NCBI RefSeq assembly: GCF_016401385.1
Contig: NZ_JAEACF010000006.1
Span: 1 to 57,847 of the forward strand
Direction: 5' to 3'
DNA: 57,847 bases
Origin: Fictibacillus halophilus
GTDB lineage: Bacteria; Bacillota; Bacilli; Bacillales; Fictibacillaceae
This document shows, piece by piece, positions 18,472 through 26,187 of the stretch. The notes beneath the pieces were generated by a model. It was not told the DNA's origin. It made no database searches and saw only the letters and a list, made by a program, of their open reading frames with translations. Position numbers and translations under genes: made by a program. How positions within the stretch are numbered: the first letter of the stretch is position 1; each line of letters begins with the position of its first letter.

Positions 18472-20967
18472 CTATTGAGCTTTCTTACGGTTGATCGCCA
18501 CTTTCGGATATTGAGGGACAGTTGCCCACTTTGGAATGTTCTTTTCGATCTTCGTTACAGCGACCGTCATATCATCCTCGATCCCGTTATTCCCTGAGCG
18601 GATCACTTCTTCCATGATCAGATCCGCTATCTCTTGCGGATCTTCGGTATCGATCTCTCTGATCTTACGCTTTAGCCACGCATCGATATTTTCGATATGA
18701 CGTGGAGCCTCATAGATTCCGTCACTCATCATAATAAGGATATCTCCCGCTTTCAGCTGTTCATCGACAACGTCCACATCAAAGTCTCGAATGATGCCCA
18801 TCGGCAGATTGCTTGCTTCCACCGTTTTAATCTGATCCCCTCGTTTGATAAAACTCGGCGTTGAACCAATCTTTAAGAATTTAGCAGATGCATCTTGCAG
18901 ATCGATCATCGCAAGGTCTAGTGTAGAAAAAATCTCATCTGTCGTACGTAAGGAGAGTACAGAGTTGACTGATTTAATAGCCACTTCTTCTTCAATTCCG
19001 GATTGAAGGATTTTTTGCAGAAGCTGAAGCGTTTCATTGCTTTCGATGAACGCTCGTTCTCCATTACCCATTCCATCAGCTATCGCAACAGCAAACTTGC
19101 CGGCGCCAATCTCAATCGTCGAATGGCTATCCCCTGACAGCCATGCTCCCCCTTTAGCTGCTGAAGCAATTCCTGTTTCAACCACATATTCTCGCGCGGA
19201 ATGAAAAGATAGATGACAGAAGCCTGTTGGATAGTTCGCACAATCTTCATGCGTAACGAGAATCGTCTCTTCCAATATGTCGGATAAGATCGGTGCGATC
19301 AGCTTCTCAGCGATTCCAGAACCGTTGCAAGAAGGAATCGTCATCTCAATATCGACATTGGACGTTTCTAGACTGTATATATCGACGTGACCTACGTCAA
19401 TTCCCGCTTGCGCAAGAGAGTCTTTGATCTGCTCTTCTTGAATTTGATGGTTTTCTTGTTCACGTTGGATCTCTTTTGCGAAATCGCCCATCACTTGTGA
19501 AACACCCATCAGCTGATCCGCCACTAAACGGCGGCTTTCTTGTACTTGTATCTTCAATTTTTGAGAAGCTCTGTATTGGGTCAGTTCTTTTTTCATTAAA
19601 TCGGTTATCTTTTCAGGCTTGATACAATGCTTTTCCCATTCACGCTTTAATTTTCGATCCTTAACATCACTATAATCTTCTTGTTCAACCATCAGCCTCG
19701 TCATAAGGTCATAAGTCGTGGTAAAATTTTGCGCCCAGCACTGTTCCTTCTTAAAACAAGTCTGGCACGTTTTTTCTGTAATGTTACTTAAGAAAAGATC
19801 CACCTCACGTGTACTCTCTTCCTCATTTAGAGATGAACCTACCGATTGAAACGAATGTGAGAGCGCTTGAAAGAGGCTAGAGAACCGTTCAACGCGACTC
19901 GCGGTCACGTCGCGGATCTTCTTTAAATATTGTTGTTGATGCATGGAATGCTCTCTTGTTCCTGGTACATATTTTGAAATGTTGCTGATCGCAGTCTTCG
20001 GTGTTAATAAGAAGAGCAGAACAGCAAATCCTGATTCCATCAGTGTGGATGTGATTTCAGATCTTCCCTCACCATATAAACCGATCATTACGGTTCCGAT
20101 GATAAGCCCGAGACTTACCCCAAACCGTTTTCCCTCTTTTAAAAGACCACCGAGTAGGCCTGAAAATGCTAAAAGACTCATTTGAGACAAGCTTGCCACT
20201 TGAGCAAGGCTTAGGATAAGACCGGTAACGACACCAACAGTAGAACCGATCGCTGCTCCTCCCACAAAAGCAAACAGCAACACTAAGTATCGGGAAACAA
20301 CATGTTCTACGGCAACATCATTGATCTGCCAGCCGATCGTACCGGTCATGACAGATGCGAGAAGAATCATCAAACAGACAATCTCTTCGTTTTTTAACGA
20401 TTGTGGAATCTTTTTATTCGTTAATAGCGGTATGCTTTGAAGAAAGATTAAGGTGAGGACTAAGCTCAATCCTCCTTCTACTAACGCAAGCATCGTATCT
20501 ACCCGCTCCAATCCACCTTCACCAAACATAGAAAACACGGTTCGCGTGATTAAGGAAGAAGCGAAGACCAATAGAGGAAGGCTTTGCATTCGGTTCTTTA
20601 TGAATAGATCTGCTCCCTTTTGAAGGCTAGCATATACGAGTAAAGCACTTATAAAAAACAAAGCGTTCATCGGTTGATGTGACATCGCCCCCGCCAAAAT
20701 TGCAAAGACAGCAATTCCTGTCCGCTCTTTTCTCAAAACAAACACACTGGCTACAAAAGGTAAAGCAAATGGAGACATCTCAGCTAGAATCATAGCTCGT
20801 CCTAACAAAAAACCAATTCCAAACAACAGCATTCTCCAGTTAAAAATGCTCTGGTTCAAAATCTGAAGCCATCTCTTACTCGTCTTCGTTACCGCCTGCT
20901 GGCTCTTTTCTACCCATACCATTCCTCTAATCGGTTCGAGTACTTCTTGTTCTACCTTTTGCCACAT
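18472..20967 (-). CDS. spoIIE: Stage II sporulation protein E (PP2C phosphatase)
   Basis: Membrane phosphatase that dephosphorylates SpoIIAA to activate sigma-F in the forespore and helps assemble the polar FtsZ ring. About 831 residues: roughly ten N-terminal membrane spans (about 45-330), a central coiled/FtsZ-interacting region, and a C-terminal PP2C domain with AIADGMGNGERA near 620, MMSDGIYEAP near 745 and GIEDDMTVAV near 795 carrying the metal aspartates. The ATG at 20967 follows GGTGG by 8 bases; GTG codons at 20976 and 20979 are alternatives. Its promoter has the unusual 22-bp spacing. Confidence 0.97.
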   Translation of the reverse strand: MWQKVEQEVLEPIRGMVWVEKSQQAVTKTSKRWLQILNQSIFNWRMLLFGIGFLLGRAMILAEMSPFALPFVASVFVLRKERTGIAVFAILAGAMSHQPMNALFFISALLVYASLQKGADLFIKNRMQSLPLLVFASSLITRTVFSMFGEGGLERVDTMLALVEGGLSLVLTLIFLQSIPLLTNKKIPQSLKNEEIVCLMILLASVMTGTIGWQINDVAVEHVVSRYLVLLFAFVGGAAIGSTVGVVTGLILSLAQVASLSQMSLLAFSGLLGGLLKEGKRFGVSLGLIIGTVMIGLYGEGRSEITSTLMESGFAVLLFLLTPKTAISNISKYVPGTREHSMHQQQYLKKIRDVTASRVERFSSLFQALSHSFQSVGSSLNEEESTREVDLFLSNITEKTCQTCFKKEQCWAQNFTTTYDLMTRLMVEQEDYSDVKDRKLKREWEKHCIKPEKITDLMKKELTQYRASQKLKIQVQESRRLVADQLMGVSQVMGDFAKEIQREQENHQIQEEQIKDSLAQAGIDVGHVDIYSLETSNVDIEMTIPSCNGSGIAEKLIAPILSDILEETILVTHEDCANYPTGFCHLSFHSAREYVVETGIASAAKGGAWLSGDSHSTIEIGAGKFAVAIADGMGNGERAFIESNETLQLLQKILQSGIEEEVAIKSVNSVLSLRTTDEIFSTLDLAMIDLQDASAKFLKIGSTPSFIKRGDQIKTVEASNLPMGIIRDFDVDVVDEQLKAGDILIMMSDGIYEAPRHIENIDAWLKRKIREIDTEDPQEIADLIMEEVIRSGNNGIEDDMTVAVTKIEKNIPKWATVPQYPKVAINRKKAQ

Positions 20968-21000
20968 CCCATACACCACCCGTTTCCAATTTGTGTAATC

Positions 21001-21034
21001 ATTATAAACAGGTTTAGAACAAAGATTTTGTCAA
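21001..21034 (-). promoter_or_regulatory. spoIIE promoter (Spo0A-activated sigma-A type, 22-bp spacing)
   Basis: Minus strand TTGACA (21029-21034) and TATAAT (21001-21006) are both consensus but 22 bp apart, too far for ordinary sigma-A use. B. subtilis spoIIE and spoIIG have the same odd 21-22-bp spacing and need Spo0A-P. The -35 overlaps a one-mismatch 0A box (TGTCAAA for TGTCGAA), and a partial box (ATCGACG) lies near 21061. Confidence 0.8.
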
Positions 21035-21225
21035 AAGAGCAGTGAGGGTTTTAAAAACTTATCGACGGACTTCTCCACTATTTCACGAAAGAAGAGCAAA
21101 AGCGGACAACATTTTTACAAAAAGAGAAAAGGAAGTTTCATTTTTGAAGTTATTAAGGAGAATTATGAAGAAAAATATAAAATGATAGATGTTTAAAAAT
21201 TTTTTAAAGAGATGCACATAACAAA

Positions 21226-21257
21226 ATAAAAAAGAGCACCCGCTAGCGGATGCTCTT
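21226..21257 (-). terminator. tRNA-Met terminator
   Basis: 12-bp stem (AAGAGCATCCGC with GCGGGTGCTCTT) and a T-run on the minus strand, 33 bp after the tRNA 3' end. Confidence 0.9.
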
Positions 21258-21289
21258 GTACGTTTATATGTAGATGTCAAAATTAAAAA

Positions 21290-21366
21290 TGGTAGCGGCG
21301 GAGGGAGTCGAACCCACGACCTCACGGGTATGAACCGTACGCTCTAGCCAGCTGAGCTACACCGCC
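21290..21366 (-). tRNA. tRNA-Met (CAU anticodon)
   Basis: A 77-nt cloverleaf with encoded CCA. Acceptor stem GGCGGTG pairs with CGCCGCT, the D arm has GCTC/GAGC, the anticodon loop TTCATAC has CAT, and the T arm has GTGGG/CCCTC with TTCGACT. CAT can also mark initiator or lysidine-modified tRNA-Ile. The B. subtilis gene at this spot (trnSL-Met1) is a tRNA-Met, so that is preferred. The tRNA-Glu next to it in B. subtilis is absent. Confidence 0.95.
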
Positions 21367-21547
21367 ATTTGTAAAAGACACAAGTAGTATATTACATCTA
21401 TTCGGGTACTCTGTCAACGGTTCTTTGAAAATTTGTCGAAAAAGATTTTTGTTATCCTCTTTTAATACATTATGAGTGGAGATTTGTTGATCAGGATAAT
21501 CATCCATGTAATGGTTGTTTTCTATCAATTCTCTTTCTTCTCTGAAG

Positions 21548-21682
21548 GTTGGTTGGAGTGCAAGGTTCGAGACTCCTGCGGGACGAGCGGTCAGGTGAGA
21601 CCCTTAATGGCGCAAAGCGGCAAGGGGCTCACCGGTCGCCCCGCGGAAAGCGAAGAAACCTGGAACGGAAATCAACCACTTT
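21548..21682 (+). repeat. Palindromic intergenic repeat, copy 4
   Basis: Well-preserved copy in plus orientation between the tRNA and yabR. The outer arm is AGGTTC/GAAACCT, differing from the common AGGTGC/GCACCT but still complementary. The central hairpin is GGTGAGACCCTT...AAGGGGCTCACC. Confidence 0.9.
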
Positions 21683-21711
21683 CACCTTCTTGAAGTAACG
21701 TACTCGAAAAC

Positions 21712-21745
21712 AAAAAAGCACCCTATTCATAAAGAATAGAGTGCT
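21712..21745 (-). terminator. yabR terminator
   Basis: 12-bp stem (AGCACTCTATTC with GAATAGGGTGCT) followed by TTTTTT on the minus strand. Confidence 0.92.
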
Positions 21746-21783
21746 AGCCATATATAGATGAATGAGCATTAAAAATGCAACAA

Positions 21784-22227
21784 TTATCCTCTTCGGCCGC
21801 CGCGGCCACCTCTTTTTGATTCAGTACTACGCTTTAAAGTAGTGAGTCGATCTTCACTATCTTTAAGGAATTTGTTCATCTTATCCTCAAAAGATAATGC
21901 CGTTGAATGGTTGTTACCGCCTCGGTTAGGACCTTTGCGCGATTTGTTAAATCCGCCTCTTGCAGGAGCTGGTCTACTAGCAGATGCAACATTCTCTTTT
22001 GCTTTCTTGATAGATAAACCGATCTTCCCGTCCTTTTCGACGCTCATAACCTTAACTTCGACTTGATCACCAACTTTAAGAAATTCGTTGATGTCCTTTA
22101 CGTAATTATCCGCAACTTCGCTAATATGCACGAGTCCTGTTGTACCCCCTGGCAGCTCTACAAACGCTCCAAAATGAGTAATCCCAGTAACTTTACCTTG
22201 CAACTTGCTGCCTACTTCAATTGACAT
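21784..22227 (-). CDS. yabR: S1-domain RNA-binding protein YabR
   Basis: 147 residues. An N-terminal S1 OB-fold (about 1-75: GKVTGITHFGAFVELPGG, then GLVHISEVA, GDQVEVKVM, GKIGLSIKKA) is followed by a basic, Gly/Arg-rich tail (RGGFNKSRKGPNRGGNN, then RGGRGGRRG) typical of non-specific RNA binding. B. subtilis YabR is a shorter general-stress S1 protein at the same place. The RNA target is unknown. It follows divIC by 91 bp. Confidence 0.93.
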   Translation of the reverse strand: MSIEVGSKLQGKVTGITHFGAFVELPGGTTGLVHISEVADNYVKDINEFLKVGDQVEVKVMSVEKDGKIGLSIKKAKENVASASRPAPARGGFNKSRKGPNRGGNNHSTALSFEDKMNKFLKDSEDRLTTLKRSTESKRGGRGGRRG

Positions 22228-22318
22228 GCAAAAAATGCTCCTCCTTAAAAAATCTCCTAAGATATCATTACTTATTATACAATCGAAAAAATCTGCGTGT
22301 CAATCTACGCTTAATGCT

Positions 22319-22678
22319 TTATTCTGGAAGTTTAAAGATTGTTTCACCAGGTTTTGACATAAAAAAGTCGCGTCTGGCGATTTCTCCAATGTATTCTTCG
22401 TCTTTTAGTTTATTCACTTCATCTTTAAGTTGTGCCTTTTCTTCCAAAAGAGCTTTGTATTCGTCACTTAACTCTTTTTGTTCCATCTGTTTTTCGTTTA
22501 AAAGGGAGAGCTGTTCTGCAATACCCGTAATAATTAAAAAAGCAAAAAAGGAAAATACGATAAAAGCCCCCGTTAAGCGCCTGTATAAACCGCGCTTACG
22601 TTTAGCGATCACTTGCTCATGACGCTCTATATTCTGGATGTATTGTGAGTGAATCTCTGTTATTTTTTTCTGGCGCAT
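22319..22678 (-). CDS. divIC: Cell-division protein DivIC (FtsB family)
   Basis: 119 residues, bitopic. A basic cytoplasmic N-terminus (KRKRGLYRRL) leads to one membrane span (about 37-55, FIVFSFFAFLIITGIAE) and an extracytoplasmic leucine-zipper coiled coil (about 57-95), then a short tail with ARRDFFMSKPGE. It acts in the septum with FtsL and DivIB. AAAGGAGGG lies upstream of the ATG. It is co-transcribed with yabP-yabQ. Confidence 0.96.
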   Translation of the reverse strand: MRQKKITEIHSQYIQNIERHEQVIAKRKRGLYRRLTGAFIVFSFFAFLIITGIAEQLSLLNEKQMEQKELSDEYKALLEEKAQLKDEVNKLKDEEYIGEIARRDFFMSKPGETIFKLPE

Positions 22679-22697
22679 TTGTTCGCTGTTCCCTCCT

Positions 22698-23297
22698 TTA
22701 CTTCTTTTTTCCCTTCCAATTGCTGACTTTATTCTTCGCCGAAATGAAAAACCCTGCTAATTTTGAATATTTCTCTTTTAAATTATACCATTTTTGCTTT
22801 GGTATGAAACGCCATATGAGTCTTCCAACCCACTTAAAAGGAGAAAAAAGAATCATGAATAGTACCATAATAATTTTCCGCAAGATGTTAAGTACATATA
22901 AAAGAATAGCGGATATGAGCATAATTAACCATTTTATCGGCATAACGATTAAAGAGTTAAGTAAACGGTATAAAAAACGAAAAAGTGAGGCGACCGCTGA
23001 TACCATCCACTCAAGTATCTTTTTATAGATTCGTTCGAAGAGTGCTCGGTACGCCGCATATCCGCAAATGAGAGCAATAAAAATATAAAATCGAATCTCC
23101 GCGTGGTTCACGTGCAGAAGGACATAAAAGACCAGCAAAGCCTGTACCAGCCAAAACATCAGGTCGTTTAAAAAATGAAGCCAATGCCACTTTCGCTTCT
23201 CATGGATGAATCGGCTGTACGTATCGACAGCCATCCCGATCCAAATTCCCATGAAAACCATAGAAAGCATAGTTTCAAACTGTACGGTTAAGGTCAT
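22698..23297 (-). CDS. yabQ: Spore cortex protein YabQ
   Basis: 199 residues with about five hydrophobic segments: an N-terminal set within the first 75 residues and further spans around 105-150, with a basic C-terminus. The start overlaps the yabP stop by 4 bp (ATGA). In B. subtilis YabQ is a mother-cell membrane protein needed for cortex formation and made under sigma-E. Assignment rests on position, length and hydrophobic pattern. Confidence 0.93.
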   Translation of the reverse strand: MTLTVQFETMLSMVFMGIWIGMAVDTYSRFIHEKRKWHWLHFLNDLMFWLVQALLVFYVLLHVNHAEIRFYIFIALICGYAAYRALFERIYKKILEWMVSAVASLFRFLYRLLNSLIVMPIKWLIMLISAILLYVLNILRKIIMVLFMILFSPFKWVGRLIWRFIPKQKWYNLKEKYSKLAGFFISAKNKVSNWKGKKK

Positions 23298-23602
23298 TTG
23301 AACAGTTTGCCGAAGAAGCCTTTAGTCTTTTCACCGGTCTGCTGGTCGAGGTAAACGAGATCGAATACTTTTCCTTCAATATTCACAACACCTGATTCCA
23401 CATCAAGATTCTTCATCTTCAAGTTTGTCCCGCGAATCGCTAAAAAGCCCATCGTTGTCTCAAGCAGGAACTCTTCATTATCAAAACTTTCTACTTGCTT
23501 AACACCCGTGATCTCTAAATTCTTTCTTCCTATCATTCTTACATCGTGGTTTGGTGTGCTCACTTTTTGATTATATCCATTCAGATCATATCGTTGGTCC
23601 AT
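23294..23602 (-). CDS. yabP: Sporulation protein YabP
   Basis: 102 residues from the ATG at 23602, preceded by GAGGAGGGG. The frame is open 105 codons further, but that stretch runs into a repeat element and has no similarity. Family features are GRKNLEITGVKQVESFDNEE and the MGFLAIRGTNLKMKNLD segment, a small beta-rich YabP/YqfC fold. It is made in the mother cell, consistent with the sigma-E promoter 26 bp upstream. Confidence 0.94.
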   Translation of the reverse strand: MDQRYDLNGYNQKVSTPNHDVRMIGRKNLEITGVKQVESFDNEEFLLETTMGFLAIRGTNLKMKNLDVESGVVNIEGKVFDLVYLDQQTGEKTKGFFGKLFK

Positions 23603-23627
23603 ACATTCCCCTCCTCTATTCCATACA

Positions 23628-23657
23628 AATGTATGAAACAAGAATAGAGAATAGAAC
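23628..23657 (-). promoter_or_regulatory. yabP sigma-E promoter
   Basis: Minus strand -10 CATACATT (23628-23635), full sigma-E consensus CATACAnT, with -35 GTTCTATT (23650-23657) and a 14-bp spacer. B. subtilis yabP is a known sigma-E gene. It lets yabP-yabQ be induced separately from rqcP upstream. Confidence 0.8.
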
Positions 23658-23752
23658 AAGCTGTATGGATTGCTGAATGTTTTGGAGCAACCATTGATGT
23701 GTTTTTCTAAAAGGTTGTTACCTTTGGGTCTTGTTTCATTCACTTCATTGCA

Positions 23753-24013
23753 AGTTGATTGGAGAGTAAGGTGTGAGACTCCTGCGGGACAGGCGGGCAG
23801 TCCGAAAAGTGAAAGTGGCTTGTTAAGCCCCGACAAGCAAAAGTAGGACGGGCTAGGAAGGCGCTCTTTGCCTTCTTGACTGTTCAACTTTTGACCTCGA
23901 GGGGCTAGCCACTGCAACTAGACAGGTGAGACACTTAAGAGTGAAACGTACGAATGTGGCTCACCGCCTGCCCCGCGGAAAGCGAGCACCTGGAACGGAA
24001 ATCAACCACTTCC
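23753..24013 (+). repeat. Palindromic intergenic repeat, copy 5, split by a 135-bp insert
   Basis: Left half 23753-23800 and right half 23936-24013 together make a normal copy with central stem CACTT/AATGTG. Between them, 23801-23935 is foreign to the family and has its own nested hairpins (AGTGGCT/AGCCACT at its ends, CAAAAGT/ACTTTTG inside, AAGGC/GCCTT at the tip). CAG appears at both junctions. It looks like a second palindromic element inserted in the first. Confidence 0.85.
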
Positions 24014-24040
24014 AAGAGCAACAAAGATTGCGAAAACAGC

Positions 24041-24074
24041 AAAAGAAAAGAACCTGAAAAAAATCAGGTTCTTC
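24041..24074 (-). terminator. rqcP terminator
   Basis: 8-bp stem GAACCTGA with TCAGGTTC extended by A/T pairs, followed by TTTTC on the minus strand, immediately after the rqcP stop. Confidence 0.9.
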
Positions 24075-24339
24075 ACTCAGTCGTTTCGATGCGGTTTTCT
24101 TCGAGGACGGTATACATGTTATCCGCGTCCTCTTTTTTTGTTGTATCTTTAAGCTCGTTGATTTTAACCTTAACAAGCTTTTGGCCAAAACGTATCGCAA
24201 GCTCGTCCCCTACTTTTACATCAGAGGAAGCCTTCGCCTGCAATCCATTGATGGAGATACGCCCTTGATCTGAAATCTCTTTCGCCACGGTTCTCCGTTT
24301 GATCAGGCGTGAGACTTTCAGAAACTTATCTAGGCGCAT
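24073..24339 (-). CDS. rqcP: S4-domain ribosome rescue factor RqcP (YabO)
   Basis: 88 residues, a single S4 RNA-binding domain ([21 protein letters not shown], then [20 protein letters not shown]) and a short acidic tail. In B. subtilis RqcP works with RqcH on stalled 50S subunits to add C-terminal alanine tails to nascent chains. It follows the HU gene by 2 bp and precedes a terminator, so it ends the yabM-mazG-HU-rqcP unit. Confidence 0.95.
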   Translation of the reverse strand: MRLDKFLKVSRLIKRRTVAKEISDQGRISINGLQAKASSDVKVGDELAIRFGQKLVKVKINELKDTTKKEDADNMYTVLEENRIETTE

Positions 24340-24341
24340 GC

Positions 24342-24614
24342 TTACTTAACAGCTTCTTTCAGCTTGTTTCCTGCTTTAAATGCCGGAACAGTTGCTGCTG
24401 GAATTTGAATTTCTTTACCTGTTTGAGGGTTGCGGCCAGTACGGCTAGAACGCTCACGAGTTTCGAAAGTTCCGAATCCAACAAATTGTACTTTGTCTCC
24501 GTCTTTTAGAGCAGAAGTGATTTCATCGATTACGCCATTAACGACTGTTTCTACGTCTTTCTTAGTAAGTCCTGACTTTTCTGAGATATTTGTTACCAAT
24601 TCATTTTTGTTCAT
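24342..24614 (-). CDS. hup: HU-family DNA-binding protein
   Basis: Small histone-like protein, 90 residues, complete HU fold: the N-terminal dimerisation helices [40 protein letters not shown] with the DNA-intercalating arm (about 46-65), and [11 protein letters not shown] at the end. TAGGAGGT precedes the ATG. B. subtilis keeps its main HU gene elsewhere and, as I recall, has none between mazG and rqcP. This could be the sole HU or a second paralogue; the window cannot tell. Confidence 0.96.
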   Translation of the reverse strand: MNKNELVTNISEKSGLTKKDVETVVNGVIDEITSALKDGDKVQFVGFGTFETRERSSRTGRNPQTGKEIQIPAATVPAFKAGNKLKEAVK

Positions 24615-24653
24615 TTTAATTACCTCCTAAAGTTTCTATCAAAGATTTCGCTA

Positions 24654-24678
24654 GAAACCCCCTATAATTAAGGGTTTC
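24654..24678. repeat. Inverted repeat upstream of the HU gene
   Basis: GAAACCC (24654-24660) and GGGTTTC (24672-24678) form a 7-bp stem with an 11-base loop, in the 127-bp gap between mazG and the HU gene. No T-run follows on the minus strand, so it is a leader structure or operator rather than a mazG terminator. Confidence 0.4.
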
Positions 24679-24741
24679 ATGTTATTTCTCGAGAAAATAT
24701 TCTCTATTTTTCACTATAATCCTTCTTTGTTGAAAAAAAAA

Positions 24742-26187
24742 TTATTTTGCCTCGTTCCAAAGACGGTCCATTTCTTCTAAAGTGACGTCGTCAAACGAAA
24801 GACTTTGCTTCTTCAGTTGCTGCTCGATGTAGTTAAAACGCTTCTTAAATTTACGGTTTGTTTCATTTAGAGCTTCTTCAGGATCAATCTTGTAAAAACG
24901 GGCTAGATTCACGACAGAGAACAACAGATCACCTAATTCTTTTTGCTGTTCATCGCCATCAGCTTCTTGAAACTCTTTTAATTCTTCTAAGATCTTATCG
25001 ACTACCGGTTCAACTTCTTTCCAATCAAAGCCAACTTTCGCTGCCTTTTTTTGATAAAGAAACGCTTTTTGAATAGCCGGAATTCCCTTTGGTACACCGT
25101 CTAATAATGAATCACGATGTTGTTTCCCTGTTTCTTGTGATTTTATTGCATCCCAATTAGCCACAACTTCATCTGCGTCATCTAGAGAAACATCACTAAA
25201 AACATGAGGATGACGACGAATCATCTTTTCAGTTAACGTTTCAATTACGTCTTCTAAAACAAAGAAGCCTTCATCTTCCCCAATTTGTGCGTGAAGAAGA
25301 ACTTGAAGCATTACATCGCCTAATTCTTCCGCTAGGGCATCATCGTCTTCTTCATCAATGGCGTCTAACACTTCATAAGCTTCCTCGATCAAATACTTCT
25401 TTAACGTCACATGCGTTTGCTTCTGATCCCAAGGACAGCCTCCAGGACCGCGCAATCGAGCAATAACGTTTTTTAAGAAAGCAAAGTCTCTGTATAGCAT
25501 CTCCTCTTCTTTTACGGGAGGAACATACACAGCGGTTAAGTTATTCAATGTTACAGACTGATCTAGCTCGTATAGTGGTACTACTTTAATAGATTCCTCA
25601 GCACTTCCTGCTGCTGTAACGATCGTTACTTCATAATCATCAGGATACTTATCCATCAATGTCAGCTTTACTTCTGAAGCGATAAAGTTGTCGTACACCT
25701 GCACGATAACAAGATGATGTCTGATCTGAACCTCATCTTTTTTCAAAGAAGTTCCATCAAGTATCTGGCAACCTTCAATCGGATCAATCTTTAGTGCCGT
25801 ATACATTTCATCAAGAAAACTCTTTCCGCCTGCTACTGAAACTTCGATTCCTTTATTCTCACTTTTATGAAGAAGAATCTGTACCGCTTGCTCCGCCACT
25901 AATGGATGACCTGGTACAGCATAAAGCACATGGCCTTCTACTTCTGCCTGTTTAAATAAGGTCTCAGCAATCTCTTCATATACTGGTTCAAACTGATCAT
26001 GCTTTTCATAGATTTCATCAAACGCGACAAAGTCCTTTCCTTGTTTCATTAATTCTTCGATCGCAGGGTGATGAATCGTACGCACGTAAACTTTTTCAGC
26101 TGATTCTAACATGCGATAGATGCCAAGTGTCATCTGATCTAAATCTCCTGCACCTAACCCGATAATCGTAATCTTCTTCGTCATCAT
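24742..26187 (-). CDS. mazG: MazG nucleoside triphosphate pyrophosphohydrolase with tetrapyrrole-methylase domain (YabN)
   Basis: 481-residue fusion. The N-terminal 220 residues form a SAM-dependent tetrapyrrole methylase-like domain (ITIIGLGAGDLDQMTLG, then YAVPGHPLVAE). The C-terminal part is MazG, with GGCPWDQKQTH near 255, the metal-binding EEAYEV and EELGDVMLQVLLHA, and a second MazG-like segment KELGDLLFSVVNLARF near 425. The MazG half hydrolyses NTPs; the role of the methylase half is unsettled. It overlaps the yabM stop by 4 bp. Confidence 0.96.
   Translation of the reverse strand: MMTKKITIIGLGAGDLDQMTLGIYRMLESAEKVYVRTIHHPAIEELMKQGKDFVAFDEIYEKHDQFEPVYEEIAETLFKQAEVEGHVLYAVPGHPLVAEQAVQILLHKSENKGIEVSVAGGKSFLDEMYTALKIDPIEGCQILDGTSLKKDEVQIRHHLVIVQVYDNFIASEVKLTLMDKYPDDYEVTIVTAAGSAEESIKVVPLYELDQSVTLNNLTAVYVPPVKEEEMLYRDFAFLKNVIARLRGPGGCPWDQKQTHVTLKKYLIEEAYEVLDAIDEEDDDALAEELGDVMLQVLLHAQIGEDEGFFVLEDVIETLTEKMIRRHPHVFSDVSLDDADEVVANWDAIKSQETGKQHRDSLLDGVPKGIPAIQKAFLYQKKAAKVGFDWKEVEPVVDKILEELKEFQEADGDEQQKELGDLLFSVVNLARFYKIDPEEALNETNRKFKKRFNYIEQQLKKQSLSFDDVTLEEMDRLWNEAK

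Noticed and set aside
21080..21225. tRNA-Glu gene expected next to tRNA-Met
   Set aside because: No cloverleaf or TTCGA(A/T)T arm was found apart from the tRNA-Met at 21290-21366.
23603..23917. 105-codon N-terminal extension of yabP
   Set aside because: It runs through the sigma-E promoter and into the repeat insert. The ATG at 23602 has a strong ribosome-binding site and gives the family length.
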